From Virgibacillus_R byunsanensis (GTDB lineage: Bacteria > Bacillota > Bacilli > Bacillales > Amphibacillaceae), in assembly GCF_042675965.1 (NCBI RefSeq), contig NZ_JBHTKJ010000073.1, positions 62,001 through 126,000 on the forward strand: 64,000 nucleotides of DNA, in the 5' to 3' direction. The notes beneath the pieces are model-generated. The model worked only from the letters and a program-made list of their open reading frames with translations, ran no database searches and was not told the DNA's origin. Shown here piece by piece: positions 34,849 through 43,904 of this stretch (positions are counted from its first letter, which is position 1; every line of letters begins with the position of its first letter). A program made the translations under genes and the position numbers.

Positions 34849-35516
34849 GATGAGATGCTCCTTTCAAATTGTTCTAAAAATGTATTTGCGTCCAATTTAA
34901 TAATCTTTTTATCATGTAAATATAAAACATGTGTAGCGATTTTGTTTACTTCATTCATATGATGGGTTGTAAATAAAAGGCTTCTGTTAGAAGTTCCTAT
35001 ATTTTCCATAATTTTCAAAATATCATTTCTTCCAAAAGGGTCGAGTCCTGACGTTGGCTCATCTAGTACAACCCACTCCGGTTTTCCTAAAAGGGCGACA
35101 CTTAATCCAACCCTTTGCAGCATCCCTTTTGATACTTGGCTAATACGTTTATCCTTGTAATCCCACATGTTCGTATGTCTAAGTACTGCTTCTACTTCTT
35201 TTTTAGGAATGCGTAGCGTATCAGCAACATATTGCACATTTTCCACCACAGAAAGCTGTAAATATAACTGAAATTTTTCAGGTAAATAAGAGAGCTTTCC
35301 TTTCCATGCTGCCGGTTGATGAACAGCTTTTCCATCAATTGAGATCTTACCTTCTTTTAACCGGGAAAAGCCGACTAGTGCATGCAGTAAAGTTGTTTTA
35401 CCAGCTCCATTTCTTCCAACAATGGCCACACGTTCGCCTCGATCAATTGTAAAATTAACTTGTTCAAAGATTATGTTCGAGTGATACATTTGTGTCGCAT
35501 TTTCTATCTTAATCAT
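34845..35516 (-). CDS. nosF: NosF-like ABC transporter ATPase
   Basis: An ABC ATPase of about 223 residues. Walker A is GRNGAGKTT, the signature QVSKGMLQRVG has the SKGM variant common in NosF, and Walker B is WVVLDEPTSGLDP. It should power NosY, and the NosDFY complex is thought to help assemble the CuZ site of N2O reductase. The frame begins with GTG at 35525, but AAAGGGTG before the ATG at 35516 makes that the likely start. It overlaps nosY by eight bases. Confidence 0.88.
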   Translation of the reverse strand: MIKIENATQMYHSNIIFEQVNFTIDRGERVAIVGRNGAGKTTLLHALVGFSRLKEGKISIDGKAVHQPAAWKGKLSYLPEKFQLYLQLSVVENVQYVADTLRIPKKEVEAVLRHTNMWDYKDKRISQVSKGMLQRVGLSVALLGKPEWVVLDEPTSGLDPFGRNDILKIMENIGTSNRSLLFTTHHMNEVNKIATHVLYLHDKKIIKLDANTFLEQFERSISS

Positions 35517-36321
35517 GAGAGACACCCTTTCGTTTTAATACATAGATGGACCCACAAATTGCTATCCCAATCCAAAACAAGACATTACTGATTAAAACGA
35601 GCCACGTGGACTGGAACGTAAACTGTTCGTAAATGACACTTAAATCAGAAAGCTTATAAACATTTAGTTCCACAAACAGAAAATATTGGACTGCATGCAC
35701 TGGTGATAAAAAGTAAATGATGGAAAATCCCGCTATATCATTCATAGAAACTGACGGCAACCAGTACATGAGAAAAAGATCAAATAAATAAATAAGTGCT
35801 AACCAAATTCCGATAATAGCTCCAATTAAAGTCAATTTTTGATTAATCATTGCACCCAGTAGAATGCCGATAGCGATAAAAACAGCTGTTAGTAGAATTA
35901 TCGAGAATATAAAAAGTGCAAATTCTTTTATGGATATACTTCCGAAAACCAATTTTGCAGGTATCATAGCAACGAGATAGGCGGTTGCTATTGTTGGCAG
36001 AAACGCTGAAAACAACGCAAGAAATTTTTGCAAAACAAATTGCTGAATCGTCATACCTCTAGCCAGCAATATAGGCAAGGTCCGTTGGCTTTTTTCTAGT
36101 ACCATGGAAAAAGCGCCATAAACAGTTGCTAAAAGAGGCAAAAAGTATAATGAGGTTTGAAATATTGGTACTAAGCCTGTTCGAAATGAGACAGGGACAT
36201 CCATCCCGCGATACTGAAATAAAATAAACCAAGCGAATAGCACAACAAGACCAAACGTCATGACGAGTAGAGAACTACGATAAAATTCTTTCCATTCTTT
36301 TAAAATCATTACCAATTCCAT
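35509..36321 (-). CDS. nosY: NosY-like ABC transporter permease
   Basis: A 270-residue membrane protein with about six predicted helices of the ABC-2 permease type (LLPLLATVYGAFSMVLEKSQ then GTLPILLARGMTIQQFVLQK-like loop, helices near 60, 105, 145, 170 and 240). It lies between nosD and nosF, so NosY is the obvious assignment. Two starts are possible (36321 and 36309); the AGAGGCG site is adjacent to the first. Confidence 0.85.
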   Translation of the reverse strand: MELVMILKEWKEFYRSSLLVMTFGLVVLFAWFILFQYRGMDVPVSFRTGLVPIFQTSLYFLPLLATVYGAFSMVLEKSQRTLPILLARGMTIQQFVLQKFLALFSAFLPTIATAYLVAMIPAKLVFGSISIKEFALFIFSIILLTAVFIAIGILLGAMINQKLTLIGAIIGIWLALIYLFDLFLMYWLPSVSMNDIAGFSIIYFLSPVHAVQYFLFVELNVYKLSDLSVIYEQFTFQSTWLVLISNVLFWIGIAICGSIYVLKRKGVSHD

Positions 36322-36337
36322 CGCCTCTTTTCTGTTA

Positions 36338-37651
36338 TTACACGTGTTTAAATCGTTTGTATAGTACCCCTAAGCAACCCGCAGTTATTAAGATTATCAG
36401 TAATTCATATAGAAATGAGGATAGCGTTTTCTGCTTCACATGGATTGGGTTTGGATCCTTCAGTTTTCCGTCTTCTACACCAACTAGTTGATTCCATTTT
36501 TCGTATATACGTAAAGCAGGACTATCCAAAAACAACGCACCTAGTGGCTGATCGGATAATACCTTTCCATAGGAGGGAGCATAAATAAAGGGATTATCAG
36601 CGATTCCATTTTGATCTAAATCCACTACATTATGGTCAGACCATGCATTTCCAATTCCATTCTCGCTCCATGCATTTCGGTCCTGACCACCGTTTGAGCT
36701 ATATGTGAGATTGTTTTGAGAAATAAGATTGTTTGTAAATGTATTATCAACGGAGCTCGCCCATATATCGAGGCCAATCCGGTTATTGGTAATTTGATTT
36801 TTTTTTATGACATTTCTATTGGATTGATCCATAAAAATTCCTTTTTGATTAAAATGAATTTGATTGTTTGTCAATTCTATATCATTGCTTGTTTGCAGAA
36901 GTATTCCGAATGATTGCAGTCCGTGATGATCATAAAACTTATTTTCCTTTAACGTAATATAATCCGAGTACATGATGGCCGCTCCACCAACATTTTCATA
37001 GAATTGATTTTGAAAAAAATCATTGTAGTCCGAATACATATAATGAAGCCCGTAACGATTGTTCGTAATGTGATTTCTATCTATTTGGTTATGCTCAGCA
37101 AATGAAAAGTAGATTCCATCTCTTGCTGCATTTATCATGTTTTGTTTGATTTTATTTCTTGAGGAGTGGAACAGATGGATACCATTACCCCGACGCGATT
37201 GATTTATAGTCTGATTTCCCGTTATTGTATTTCCAATCAAATTATTTTCAATAGATTTATTTAAATAAATTCCATGAAGACTATTTTCAATCTTGTTATC
37301 TATGACGTTGTTTTCATCAGAATGGATCTTTATTCCAGCGTAGTCATAATCTAAAATCGACCCACTGTTTGTAATTGTTAGATTTTCCAACGTGACTCCA
37401 TCTTGTAAAAGGGTTATGACATCACCATTTCCTGTCCCTTTAATAACCGTTTCATCTGCTCCTTTTATTGTTACTTTTTTGTTAATCAAGACATCCTCTT
37501 CATAAACATGATTTTTCAGTTGAATAACATCACCTTTCGAAGCTTCTTCAAGTAATTGCTTTATCGAAGGTGCATCCTCTGCATTAATACTCACAGGAAA
37601 CAAAACGAACATGAATAACCCAATCAGTACAGCTGCGAATTTTCTATTCAT
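36338..37651 (-). CDS. nosD: NosD: beta-helix copper-site assembly protein of N2O reductase
   Basis: A protein of about 437 residues: signal peptide (FAAVLIGLFMFVLFPVSINA), a right-handed beta-helix of NosD repeats (many copies of N-x-I-x-x-N, such as NNVIDNKIENSLHGIYL and NRNVIKKNQITNNRIGLDIW) and a single C-terminal transmembrane segment (LLIILITAGCLGVLYKRF). The frame opens at 37744, but the ATG at 37651 is where the signal peptide begins and overlaps the upstream stop, so I use it. NosD carries copper for CuZ assembly outside the membrane. Confidence 0.92.
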   Translation of the reverse strand: MNRKFAAVLIGLFMFVLFPVSINAEDAPSIKQLLEEASKGDVIQLKNHVYEEDVLINKKVTIKGADETVIKGTGNGDVITLLQDGVTLENLTITNSGSILDYDYAGIKIHSDENNVIDNKIENSLHGIYLNKSIENNLIGNTITGNQTINQSRRGNGIHLFHSSRNKIKQNMINAARDGIYFSFAEHNQIDRNHITNNRYGLHYMYSDYNDFFQNQFYENVGGAAIMYSDYITLKENKFYDHHGLQSFGILLQTSNDIELTNNQIHFNQKGIFMDQSNRNVIKKNQITNNRIGLDIWASSVDNTFTNNLISQNNLTYSSNGGQDRNAWSENGIGNAWSDHNVVDLDQNGIADNPFIYAPSYGKVLSDQPLGALFLDSPALRIYEKWNQLVGVEDGKLKDPNPIHVKQKTLSSFLYELLIILITAGCLGVLYKRFKHV

Positions 37652-38210
37652 AACGCTCTTTTCCCATCCATAAAACAAGTAATAACAGGCATATAGCAGT
37701 TCCAACGAGTATGGCTCCATATGAAAAAAAGGATAGTGTTTCAAAGTTTGCTAGTTGATTTGTCCCGATAATTGGTGGAATAAATGGTTCAATTTCAATC
37801 GGAGCAGCTGGATCCAAGTTTTTACCAAATGTACTTAGCCAATGATAAATATCATATATTCCAACCACTGCAAGGATCATTACAATTCCTGTCCAAACGG
37901 CTAAAATTTTGCGGCTACGTATGAGCGCAACAACCATTGTAATTAATGCAACCACTCCTATAATATAGGGAAGATAGGCAAGTTCCGGAAATGATGCCTC
38001 ATCGAAATTTTCCATGCCTATATAATGATTCAGCGAATTTATAATGTTTATCTCGCCTTCCAGTTTATATGGATAGACCCATATATATAGTCCTTCTTTA
38101 TACTGCGGGGCGGTTAACCGTAATGCCCACCACGGTAGATAAATCGATGCTAAGAAGAGTCCACCCGAAACAATAAGTCCAATGATTCCCTTGATACTTA
38201 TACGTCTCAT
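37644..38210 (-). CDS. Membrane protein of the nos operon (NosB-like)
   Basis: A 188-residue membrane protein with about four predicted helices (near 9-27, 82-98, 104-121 and 162-182) and a large extracytoplasmic loop after the first one containing WWALRLTAPQYKEGLYIWVY. A membrane protein in this place between nosZ and nosD is typical of clade II nos operons and is usually called NosB; its role is unknown. GAGGGGTG precedes the ATG and the gene overlaps nosD by eight bases. Confidence 0.7.
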   Translation of the reverse strand: MRRISIKGIIGLIVSGGLFLASIYLPWWALRLTAPQYKEGLYIWVYPYKLEGEINIINSLNHYIGMENFDEASFPELAYLPYIIGVVALITMVVALIRSRKILAVWTGIVMILAVVGIYDIYHWLSTFGKNLDPAAPIEIEPFIPPIIGTNQLANFETLSFFSYGAILVGTAICLLLLVLWMGKERYE

Positions 38211-38289
38211 GTCCTCACCCCTCCCTCTCTTAAATGGTTAGAAAGGTGTAAACAACCAGTGGCTACACCTTTCTGAATTTTATTCAAAT

Positions 38290-40152
38290 TTATTCAGGTT
38301 CGACTAGTAAGTATCCAGTCATTTCCTGATGAAGCGCTGAACAGAAATTGGTGCAGTAAATTGGGAACGTCCCCGATTCGTCCGCTTCAACTGTCAATGT
38401 CTTCGTTTCGCCTGGCTGAATTTCAAAGTTTTCATTATATCCATTTATTCCCATGCCATGCGTAATATCCTGATCTCTATCAATATTAGTAATATGGAAA
38501 TGAACTGTATCTCCTTCTTTAACCGTTACAGCATCAGGACTTTCGGAGTTTGCATCAAAAACAAATTGAGAACGCATTGCTATTCCATATACATGAACGT
38601 CATCCCCGTCTCGCTCAATATGTGCATCCTCCTTATTCCAAACGGCATTCTCACGACCTTCATCTTTTTCAAATACTTCCGTTGTCTTAATTTTGTCTGC
38701 ATTAATAATTTGAGCGTAATGTGGTTCTGGTTGAGATGGTGCAGATCCCACCACTTCCATTGTTTCACCACTAATATCAATTAAGTCCATGCTTTCTGGA
38801 TGGGATGGACCAACGGAAAGGTATTGATCTTTTGCAATTTTATTTAGGGAAACGAGCCAATTACCACCAGGGTTAGCAGTATCCCCTTCAACTGCTGCAA
38901 GATGTCCAGGTGAATAGGATACCTCTTCTTTATCAACTACCTTTCCAGATTCTAAGTTCCATTTAACAACTTGTGAATCAATGAAAAGGGTAGTATATGC
39001 ATTTCCTTTATCATCAAACTGTGTATGAAGTGGTCCCAGGCCAACTTCAACTTCTTTATCGACTACACTTTCATACGTGAGAACTGGAAACCCTTGTGCT
39101 TCCCCTTGAAAATCCTCATTTTTAATTGCTTCAAATGCTTTTTCAACACTAAACATAGTAGTTGTTGGTGATAATTTTCCATTTGCAATAAAATGCGCTC
39201 CATCAGGTGTTACATCAACTCCATGAGGTGATTTAGGAGCAGGAACTAAGTATACGGACCCAGGATGTTCTATTGGATCAAACATTTTAGTACCATTTAA
39301 TTCTTCATAATTTCCAGCTTCGACTTCCTCAGAAATTTGCTCCCAATCAAACATTACGATATAGTCACGGTCGTTTTTAGACGCATTAATTTCTAATGTA
39401 GTTGTTGCTTCCTCTGTATTATAGGTTGAGAGGAATCCCCAACCATCTGAAGCACCTTTACCAGCATCAGAAAGATCATATGCCCAAGGTGGTAAAATCA
39501 CTTGATAAGCAACTTCTAATGTATTGTTTTCAAAATCTGGTTTAACCGCAGACATAACGCCTTTATACTTCTCGCTATATTCATCCAGTCCAGTAAACTC
39601 ATCTCCCAACGGAACACTAAAACGCGTTGGCAGGAACAAATACTCAGAGTCTGGTGTTACAAATGCCGCACAGTGCGGACCTGCGATATTGGGGATTTCT
39701 AATATGTCTGTCGTATGAAACGTTTCCAAATCCACATAGGCTGCACGGTTATTCCCAACATCTGTAGCAAAAAGAGCTCGCCCGTCATATTCTCCATCTG
39801 TCTCAGAAATAGATGGATGGTGAAAGTCTCCCCATTTATATCCATTTAGCATTTCTTTTGTTTTGTCGTCAAACCCATAACCAGTTGCCGGGTCCGGGCT
39901 AAACACCGGCACCTGTCGTATTAATCGCATTGACGGTAATCCATATACGAACAACTGCCCAGAATGACCACCTGAAGCCATTAAGTAATAATCATCATGT
40001 TCTCCTGGTGCAACATAGACCTTTTGTGCATTACTTTTATTATCTGCATTCGCTGTATTATCCGACTGATTAAAATCTGCAAAGAAAATTACAGTTACCA
40101 ATAAACCTGCCATAACTCCTAAAACACCTGATATAATTCGATTTTTAGTCAT
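38290..40152 (-). CDS. nosZ: Nitrous-oxide reductase, clade II
   Basis: A 620-residue copper enzyme reducing N2O to N2 outside the cell membrane. A single N-terminal hydrophobic helix without twin arginine acts as Sec signal or anchor, as expected for clade II. The propeller domain has the CuZ histidines in GGHSGQ, DFHHPS, AGPHCAAF, KSPHGVDVTPDG, PLHTQFD, SPGHLA and EPHYAQ. The C-terminal cupredoxin domain has the CuA set YCTNFCSALHQEMTGYLLVE. Length fits the family. It follows the cytochrome c gene by 18 bases and begins the nosZ-B-D-Y-F run. Confidence 0.97.
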   Translation of the reverse strand: MTKNRIISGVLGVMAGLLVTVIFFADFNQSDNTANADNKSNAQKVYVAPGEHDDYYLMASGGHSGQLFVYGLPSMRLIRQVPVFSPDPATGYGFDDKTKEMLNGYKWGDFHHPSISETDGEYDGRALFATDVGNNRAAYVDLETFHTTDILEIPNIAGPHCAAFVTPDSEYLFLPTRFSVPLGDEFTGLDEYSEKYKGVMSAVKPDFENNTLEVAYQVILPPWAYDLSDAGKGASDGWGFLSTYNTEEATTTLEINASKNDRDYIVMFDWEQISEEVEAGNYEELNGTKMFDPIEHPGSVYLVPAPKSPHGVDVTPDGAHFIANGKLSPTTTMFSVEKAFEAIKNEDFQGEAQGFPVLTYESVVDKEVEVGLGPLHTQFDDKGNAYTTLFIDSQVVKWNLESGKVVDKEEVSYSPGHLAAVEGDTANPGGNWLVSLNKIAKDQYLSVGPSHPESMDLIDISGETMEVVGSAPSQPEPHYAQIINADKIKTTEVFEKDEGRENAVWNKEDAHIERDGDDVHVYGIAMRSQFVFDANSESPDAVTVKEGDTVHFHITNIDRDQDITHGMGINGYNENFEIQPGETKTLTVEADESGTFPIYCTNFCSALHQEMTGYLLVEPE

Positions 40153-40170
40153 AATAAGGCCACCTCCTAT

Positions 40171-40617
40171 TTAATTTTCCGCTGCTTCTTGTAGTGCTTT
40201 GATTATTTGTTTACGCTCATCATCTTCTAAAGGATTATCCGCAATAACTGTAGACATCACTGCAGATGTTGGTTCCTGTAAAAATTCATCCAATGACTTC
40301 CTGTGCTTTCCTTCCACATCGTTAAATGCCTGTGACAAATCTGGACCAGTTGTTCCACCCTCCGCGCCAAGTGATTCAACAGCATGGCAAGATAAGCAAT
40401 TGTTTTGACCTAATGCTTCTGCTTCAACAGGAATGGTTGTGGCACCTTCAGAATCCGCACTGTCAATTCCTTCATACTGCTGCTCTTCCTCTTCTGCATC
40501 TGAAGGTGTTTCACTAGCTGTTAATCCTGCCGATTGCTCTGGTCCATCAAAAATTAAATATCCACTAGCAAATGCTGCAATAAACCCAATTATAAAAATA
40601 AGAATATTAACTTTCAT
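40171..40617 (-). CDS. Membrane-anchored c-type cytochrome of the nos operon
   Basis: A 148-residue protein with one N-terminal membrane helix (about 3-22), an acidic linker and a class I cytochrome c fold: GQNNCLSCHAVESLGAEGG carries the CxxCH haem site (around residues 75-79) and SAVMSTVIAD offers the Met ligand. It is the first gene of the operon and probably passes electrons from the quinol-cytochrome chain to the CuA centre of NosZ. AAGGAGGG precedes the ATG. Similar cytochromes in Geobacillus-type nos operons have been called NosC. Confidence 0.9.
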   Translation of the reverse strand: MKVNILIFIIGFIAAFASGYLIFDGPEQSAGLTASETPSDAEEEEQQYEGIDSADSEGATTIPVEAEALGQNNCLSCHAVESLGAEGGTTGPDLSQAFNDVEGKHRKSLDEFLQEPTSAVMSTVIADNPLEDDERKQIIKALQEAAEN

Positions 40618-40690
40618 GTTGATCCCTCCTTCGTTAGAAATGAAGTATTTATTTCATATATTTAGCCTATTCCCGATAGATCCCTCTACC

Positions 40691-40706
40691 TGTGATTTAT
40701 ATCACT
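40691..40706 (-). promoter_or_regulatory. Fnr/Rex-type box upstream of the nos operon
   Basis: TGTGATTTATATCACT fits TGTGA-N6-TCACA, the B. subtilis Fnr consensus, in 15 informative positions but one. On the minus strand a weak -10-like TAGGCT lies about 30 bases downstream, so the box would be near -41, the place for an activator. The Rex consensus is close and cannot be ruled out. Confidence 0.7.
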
Positions 40707-40762
40707 TTGCTTTTAATAGATTATCAACGTTCAGTGACTAGATCGTGAGAAGTTTGTGAAAA

Positions 40763-40779
40763 TGTGATCAACTATCACA
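40763..40779. promoter_or_regulatory. Second Fnr/CRP-like palindrome, seven-base spacer
   Basis: TGTGATCAACTATCACA has perfect TGTGA and TCACA half-sites but seven bases between them, one more than the consensus. It lies about 65 bases upstream of the first box. Its role is open. Confidence 0.4.
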
Positions 40780-40799
40780 CTTTTGAAGTAATTAAGAGT

Positions 40800-41330
40800 T
40801 GAATTGGGATTAGTGGTTAGGGATTAATGGGCAGGTGAAACTAAGAAATTAGAAACTTTGCTTATCACCACCCCTTAGGCGTGCGCCTTAGTTGCTAACT
40901 GTGAATAAAAGCTAGAAGCACCCTATAAAGACACGACAAGTATAAGCTGGTTGCGTAGTGTAGATGTCTTAATAATACGGTGTCGAACTGCTTATGTCTC
41001 AATTGTAAAGGGAAAAAGAATTTTGCTCTTTCTTCGTACGATGTTTCGTAGTCGAAGCATTCCTTGTCCTGTACGTGAAGCTAGACGTGGCTGATTTTGT
41101 GGATAAATATACATAACTTTCAAGTTAACTAGTTAGAAAACTTGGCATTCGCCAAGCCTTTATAGCGAATGGCCTAGTTGCACTTATGCAGATAAGGAAG
41201 TTTTATACTCCCTCTACATACTAACGTTTTCTCTTGTTTTCTTTGTTTTTCTTAGGATTTTATTTTATTTATGATTTATTAATAACGCTTTAATTGGTAT
41301 ACGAACAAAATTTAATGCAGAAGGGTGCAC
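40800..41330. other. Intergenic region between nos and the IS110 insertion
   Basis: No gene found. It contains the family-2 repeat at 41132-41222 and degenerate fragments such as GCATTCCTTGTCCTG near 41058, which also occurs near 32007. The nos promoter boxes lie just before it. Confidence 0.5.
41132..41222. repeat. Hairpin-rich intergenic repeat, family 2
   Basis: TTAGAAAACTTGGCATTCGC continues with a CCAAG hairpin arm, then AAGCCTTTATAGCGAATGG and TTGCACTTATGCAGATAAGG. It is the cleanest single copy of the family in the window. Confidence 0.75.
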
Positions 41331-41411
41331 TTAATAAGCCATCCTTCTCTTTTTGAAAAAAATGGAAATTAATACTGCTATAATCGCACCTTCTATTCCC
41401 ACAATACTCAT
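41331..41411 (-). CDS. Possible small hydrophobic peptide
   Basis: A 26-codon frame reads MSIVGIEGAIIAVLISIFFK followed by KRRMAY: a single membrane helix with a basic tail. GGGAGGG lies nine bases before the ATG. This is the look of holin-like type I toxins and other small membrane peptides, but no antisense RNA or homology can be shown here. It lies downstream of the IS110 transposase on the same strand. Confidence 0.35.
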   Translation of the reverse strand: MSIVGIEGAIIAVLISIFFKKRRMAY

Positions 41412-41493
41412 GGTGACAAACCCTCCCACATCTCACAGCGTCAATTGCGCATACATTCCTTCGTTCGGTCTATCCATGAAGTGGGGGCCGGCG

Positions 41494-43027
41494 ATGCTTT
41501 CTTACAGGGTCATTGCCCGATTGTATAAAAATTTGCCGGTTGCTCCGTGCTTCAGATGTTATTGGTAATCCTATTATAAAATGAACTTCTTAAAACTTCG
41601 TTAAACTAGTGACATTGTTATTAAGCTGCACTTTGTAATTGAAAATGTGGAATATCATTTAACATTCTTTCTGGACTAAATGCTACTTGTTTCTTACCTA
41701 CGGTAAACAAAATTCGAATTAACTTACAACACAGTGCAATCAATGATTGTTTTTTCTTCAACGGATTTTCTTTTCTTGTCGTAAAATACTCGTGTAATGC
41801 TTTAAACGCGGGGTTATGATTGACTAATGGCAGAATGACTTTAAACAACAGTGCGCGCAACTTTGGGCGGCCTCTTTTGGTAATGACTGTTTTGCCCTTC
41901 CATTTTCCTGACGTTGCCAGTTTTAGATTTAACCCTGCTAACTTAATGATCTGTTCTGGATGATTGTAATCATTTAAATTACCTACTTCTGCCAAGAATG
42001 CGGCTATCGTGATATCTCCTATCCCTTTAATATCCGTCATTTCCTTTACACCCGGAATGGTGCTTGTTAATCCTTCTATCATTTCCCACACTTCACTAAT
42101 TTTTTCATGAAGGAGGGTATACTGATCCATCAATGTGTTGATTTTCATCCTTGCCATGGTTTTACCTTCCTGGATACCGATAGAATGACGGGCAATCTCC
42201 TTTAATTGTCGGACCTTTTTCAATCCAACTCCTCTTTTAACCTCTTTACGGATTTCCGTAAGTATTGTCATTTCATCTGTTTCCACGATTTCATCCGGAA
42301 ACATGCCCATTTTTAATACTTGTATCGATGATTGTCCTTCCCATTTTGCAAAGACTGTTGTATATTCTGGGAAATATCTGTCAATCCATTGATGAACGCG
42401 CCCCTGTACGGCCTGAAGGTCTTTCATTAATTGCTCATACATGTTCATGCCTTCGCGGAGCTCAGCATAGATCCCTTCTGGTAGATGGGGTTCAGAATAG
42501 CGTCCGTCTTGGATTAAGCGTGAAATGACTCTGGCATCTTTTACATCATTTTTGGTTGGTGAATTGTCATCCAACTCTTTTGACTTTTTAACATGTGCTG
42601 GGTTTACAACGACTACTTTGAGTCGCTTTTCCATTAGCCAATAAGCTAATGGCAGCCAGTAATGGCCCGTTGGCTCCATACCGATAATAACATCAGATTT
42701 TTTGTGCTGGGCAGTTAATTCATTCATCCAATGATTGAACGTTTGAAAACCCTCCATTGAGTTTTCAAGGTATAATGGTTTTCCAAATTGAACTCCACGA
42801 AAATCCTGTGCACGTGCAACGTGAGTTTGCTTGGCGATATCAACTCCAATAATTAATGTTTTGTCTGTTAGTTGTAAGATCTTTTCATTTTGTTTATAAT
42901 TCATGATAGTCCTCCTTGGTTTTTTAAGGGTCCATTTTTGCTGATCAGCTGTGGACACCTCGTATCATACCAAGGGGGCTTTTTTTGTTCAATCCTCATT
43001 TTACTTTATTACAGGAATGCTTTCTTA
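41494..43027 (-). mobile_element. IS110-family insertion sequence (limits tentative)
   Basis: The transposase gene at 41621-42904 is flanked by about 115 non-coding bases on each side. ATGCTTTCTTA occurs at 41494-41504 and 43017-43027 and may mark the ends. No terminal inverted repeats are seen, as usual for this family. The ~110 bases upstream of the transposase contain short stems such as CCTCCTTGG/CCAAGGGGG and are the place where IS110 elements encode their bridge RNA. Confidence 0.6.
41621..42904 (-). CDS. IS110-family transposase (DEDD recombinase)
   Basis: A recombinase of about 427 residues. The N-terminal RuvC-like DEDD domain shows LIIGVDIAKQTHVARAQDF, VIIGMEPTGHYWLPLAYWL and NDVKDARVISRLIQDGRY. 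The C-terminal Tnp_20 domain has ITIAAFLAEVGNLNDYN, IIKLAGLNLKLATSGKWKG with the candidate Ser nucleophile, and RGRPKLRALLF. Both halves are intact, so the element may still move. The frame opens at 42958, but AAGGAGG before the ATG at 42904 sets the start. Confidence 0.93.
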   Translation of the reverse strand: MNYKQNEKILQLTDKTLIIGVDIAKQTHVARAQDFRGVQFGKPLYLENSMEGFQTFNHWMNELTAQHKKSDVIIGMEPTGHYWLPLAYWLMEKRLKVVVVNPAHVKKSKELDDNSPTKNDVKDARVISRLIQDGRYSEPHLPEGIYAELREGMNMYEQLMKDLQAVQGRVHQWIDRYFPEYTTVFAKWEGQSSIQVLKMGMFPDEIVETDEMTILTEIRKEVKRGVGLKKVRQLKEIARHSIGIQEGKTMARMKINTLMDQYTLLHEKISEVWEMIEGLTSTIPGVKEMTDIKGIGDITIAAFLAEVGNLNDYNHPEQIIKLAGLNLKLATSGKWKGKTVITKRGRPKLRALLFKVILPLVNHNPAFKALHEYFTTRKENPLKKKQSLIALCCKLIRILFTVGKKQVAFSPERMLNDIPHFQLQSAA

Positions 43028-43035
43028 TCTGCCAA

Positions 43036-43064
43036 AAAGAAAAGAGCTCGCTAATGTAGCGAAC
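43036..43064 (-). terminator. Terminator of the YitT-like gene
   Basis: GGTTCGCTA and TAGCGAGCT pair around CAT, followed leftward by CTTTTCTTTTT. It lies between the YitT-like gene and the IS. Confidence 0.7.
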
Positions 43065-43082
43065 CCTTCCTCTTTTCGATAT

Positions 43083-43904
43083 TCATCTTCTAAAGTTTCC
43101 TATAACCTCAACCGTTTCGCTAATACTAACAAACGCTTTAGGGTCGGTACTTGTAATCAGTGATTTAACTATCGCCAGTTCATAACGAGTAATAACTGTA
43201 TATAGTACTTTACTGTTAGTATTAGAATAAGCGCCTTGCCCATCGATAACGGTAATACCCCGAATTAGATTTTTAATTAGCTCATTCTTTACCTCTTCTC
43301 CTCGAGTTGTTATTACCATTAGACTTAATTTTATATGCCGTGTATGGACACGGTCGATAAGAATTCCGGTAATGTAGATTGAGGCCATCGTATATAAAGC
43401 TAGATCCCAGGAAAATATGAACCCAGATACAAACACAACAATACTGTTTAATCCGAAAATTAATCCACCTAACGGGATATCACGTTTAAGGGTAAGAACA
43501 AGTCCAATGACATCAAATCCTCCAGTAGAACCATAGAATCGTATAATAAAGCCAACACTTATACCTGCAATAACTCCTCCGAAAACAGCAGATAAAAGTG
43601 CATCATCCGTAATCTTAACGATGGGGATATACTGCATGGAAAGTGACGTAACAAGAACAGAAAATATACTGTTCCATATAAACTCCTTCCCTAACTTCAT
43701 CCAGCCAATAATTAAAATAGGGATATTTAAAATGACAAGCCAAATACCTGAGTTTAAGGGAGTAAGTAGACCAAAAACCATCGCAAGACCTGTTACTCCA
43801 CCTGTTAACACTTCATGCGGGAGCAAGAATACGTTAAAAGCAAACCCTAAGACAATCGAAAATACAAATATTACAGCATATTTATATAGGTGATACATGT
43901 ACAT
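43083..43904 (-). CDS. YitT-family membrane protein (DUF2179)
   Basis: A protein of about 273 residues with five to six predicted helices in the first 175 residues and a C-terminal soluble DUF2179 domain (GVTVIDGQGAYSNTNSKVLY then YELAIVKSLITSTDPKAFVS). The N-terminal GFAFNVFLLPHEVLTGGVTG and FYGSTGGFDVIGLVLTLKRD are family motifs. The function is not established. The frame opens at 43928, but GGAGTG lies close to the ATG at 43904 (43898 is possible). Monocistronic. Confidence 0.85.
   Translation of the reverse strand: MYMYHLYKYAVIFVFSIVLGFAFNVFLLPHEVLTGGVTGLAMVFGLLTPLNSGIWLVILNIPILIIGWMKLGKEFIWNSIFSVLVTSLSMQYIPIVKITDDALLSAVFGGVIAGISVGFIIRFYGSTGGFDVIGLVLTLKRDIPLGGLIFGLNSIVVFVSGFIFSWDLALYTMASIYITGILIDRVHTRHIKLSLMVITTRGEEVKNELIKNLIRGITVIDGQGAYSNTNSKVLYTVITRYELAIVKSLITSTDPKAFVSISETVEVIGNFRR

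Noticed and set aside
41353..41568. 71-codon rightward frame between the small peptide and the IS
   Set aside because: No ribosome site, crosses the likely IS boundary, and the opposite strand has the better small frame.
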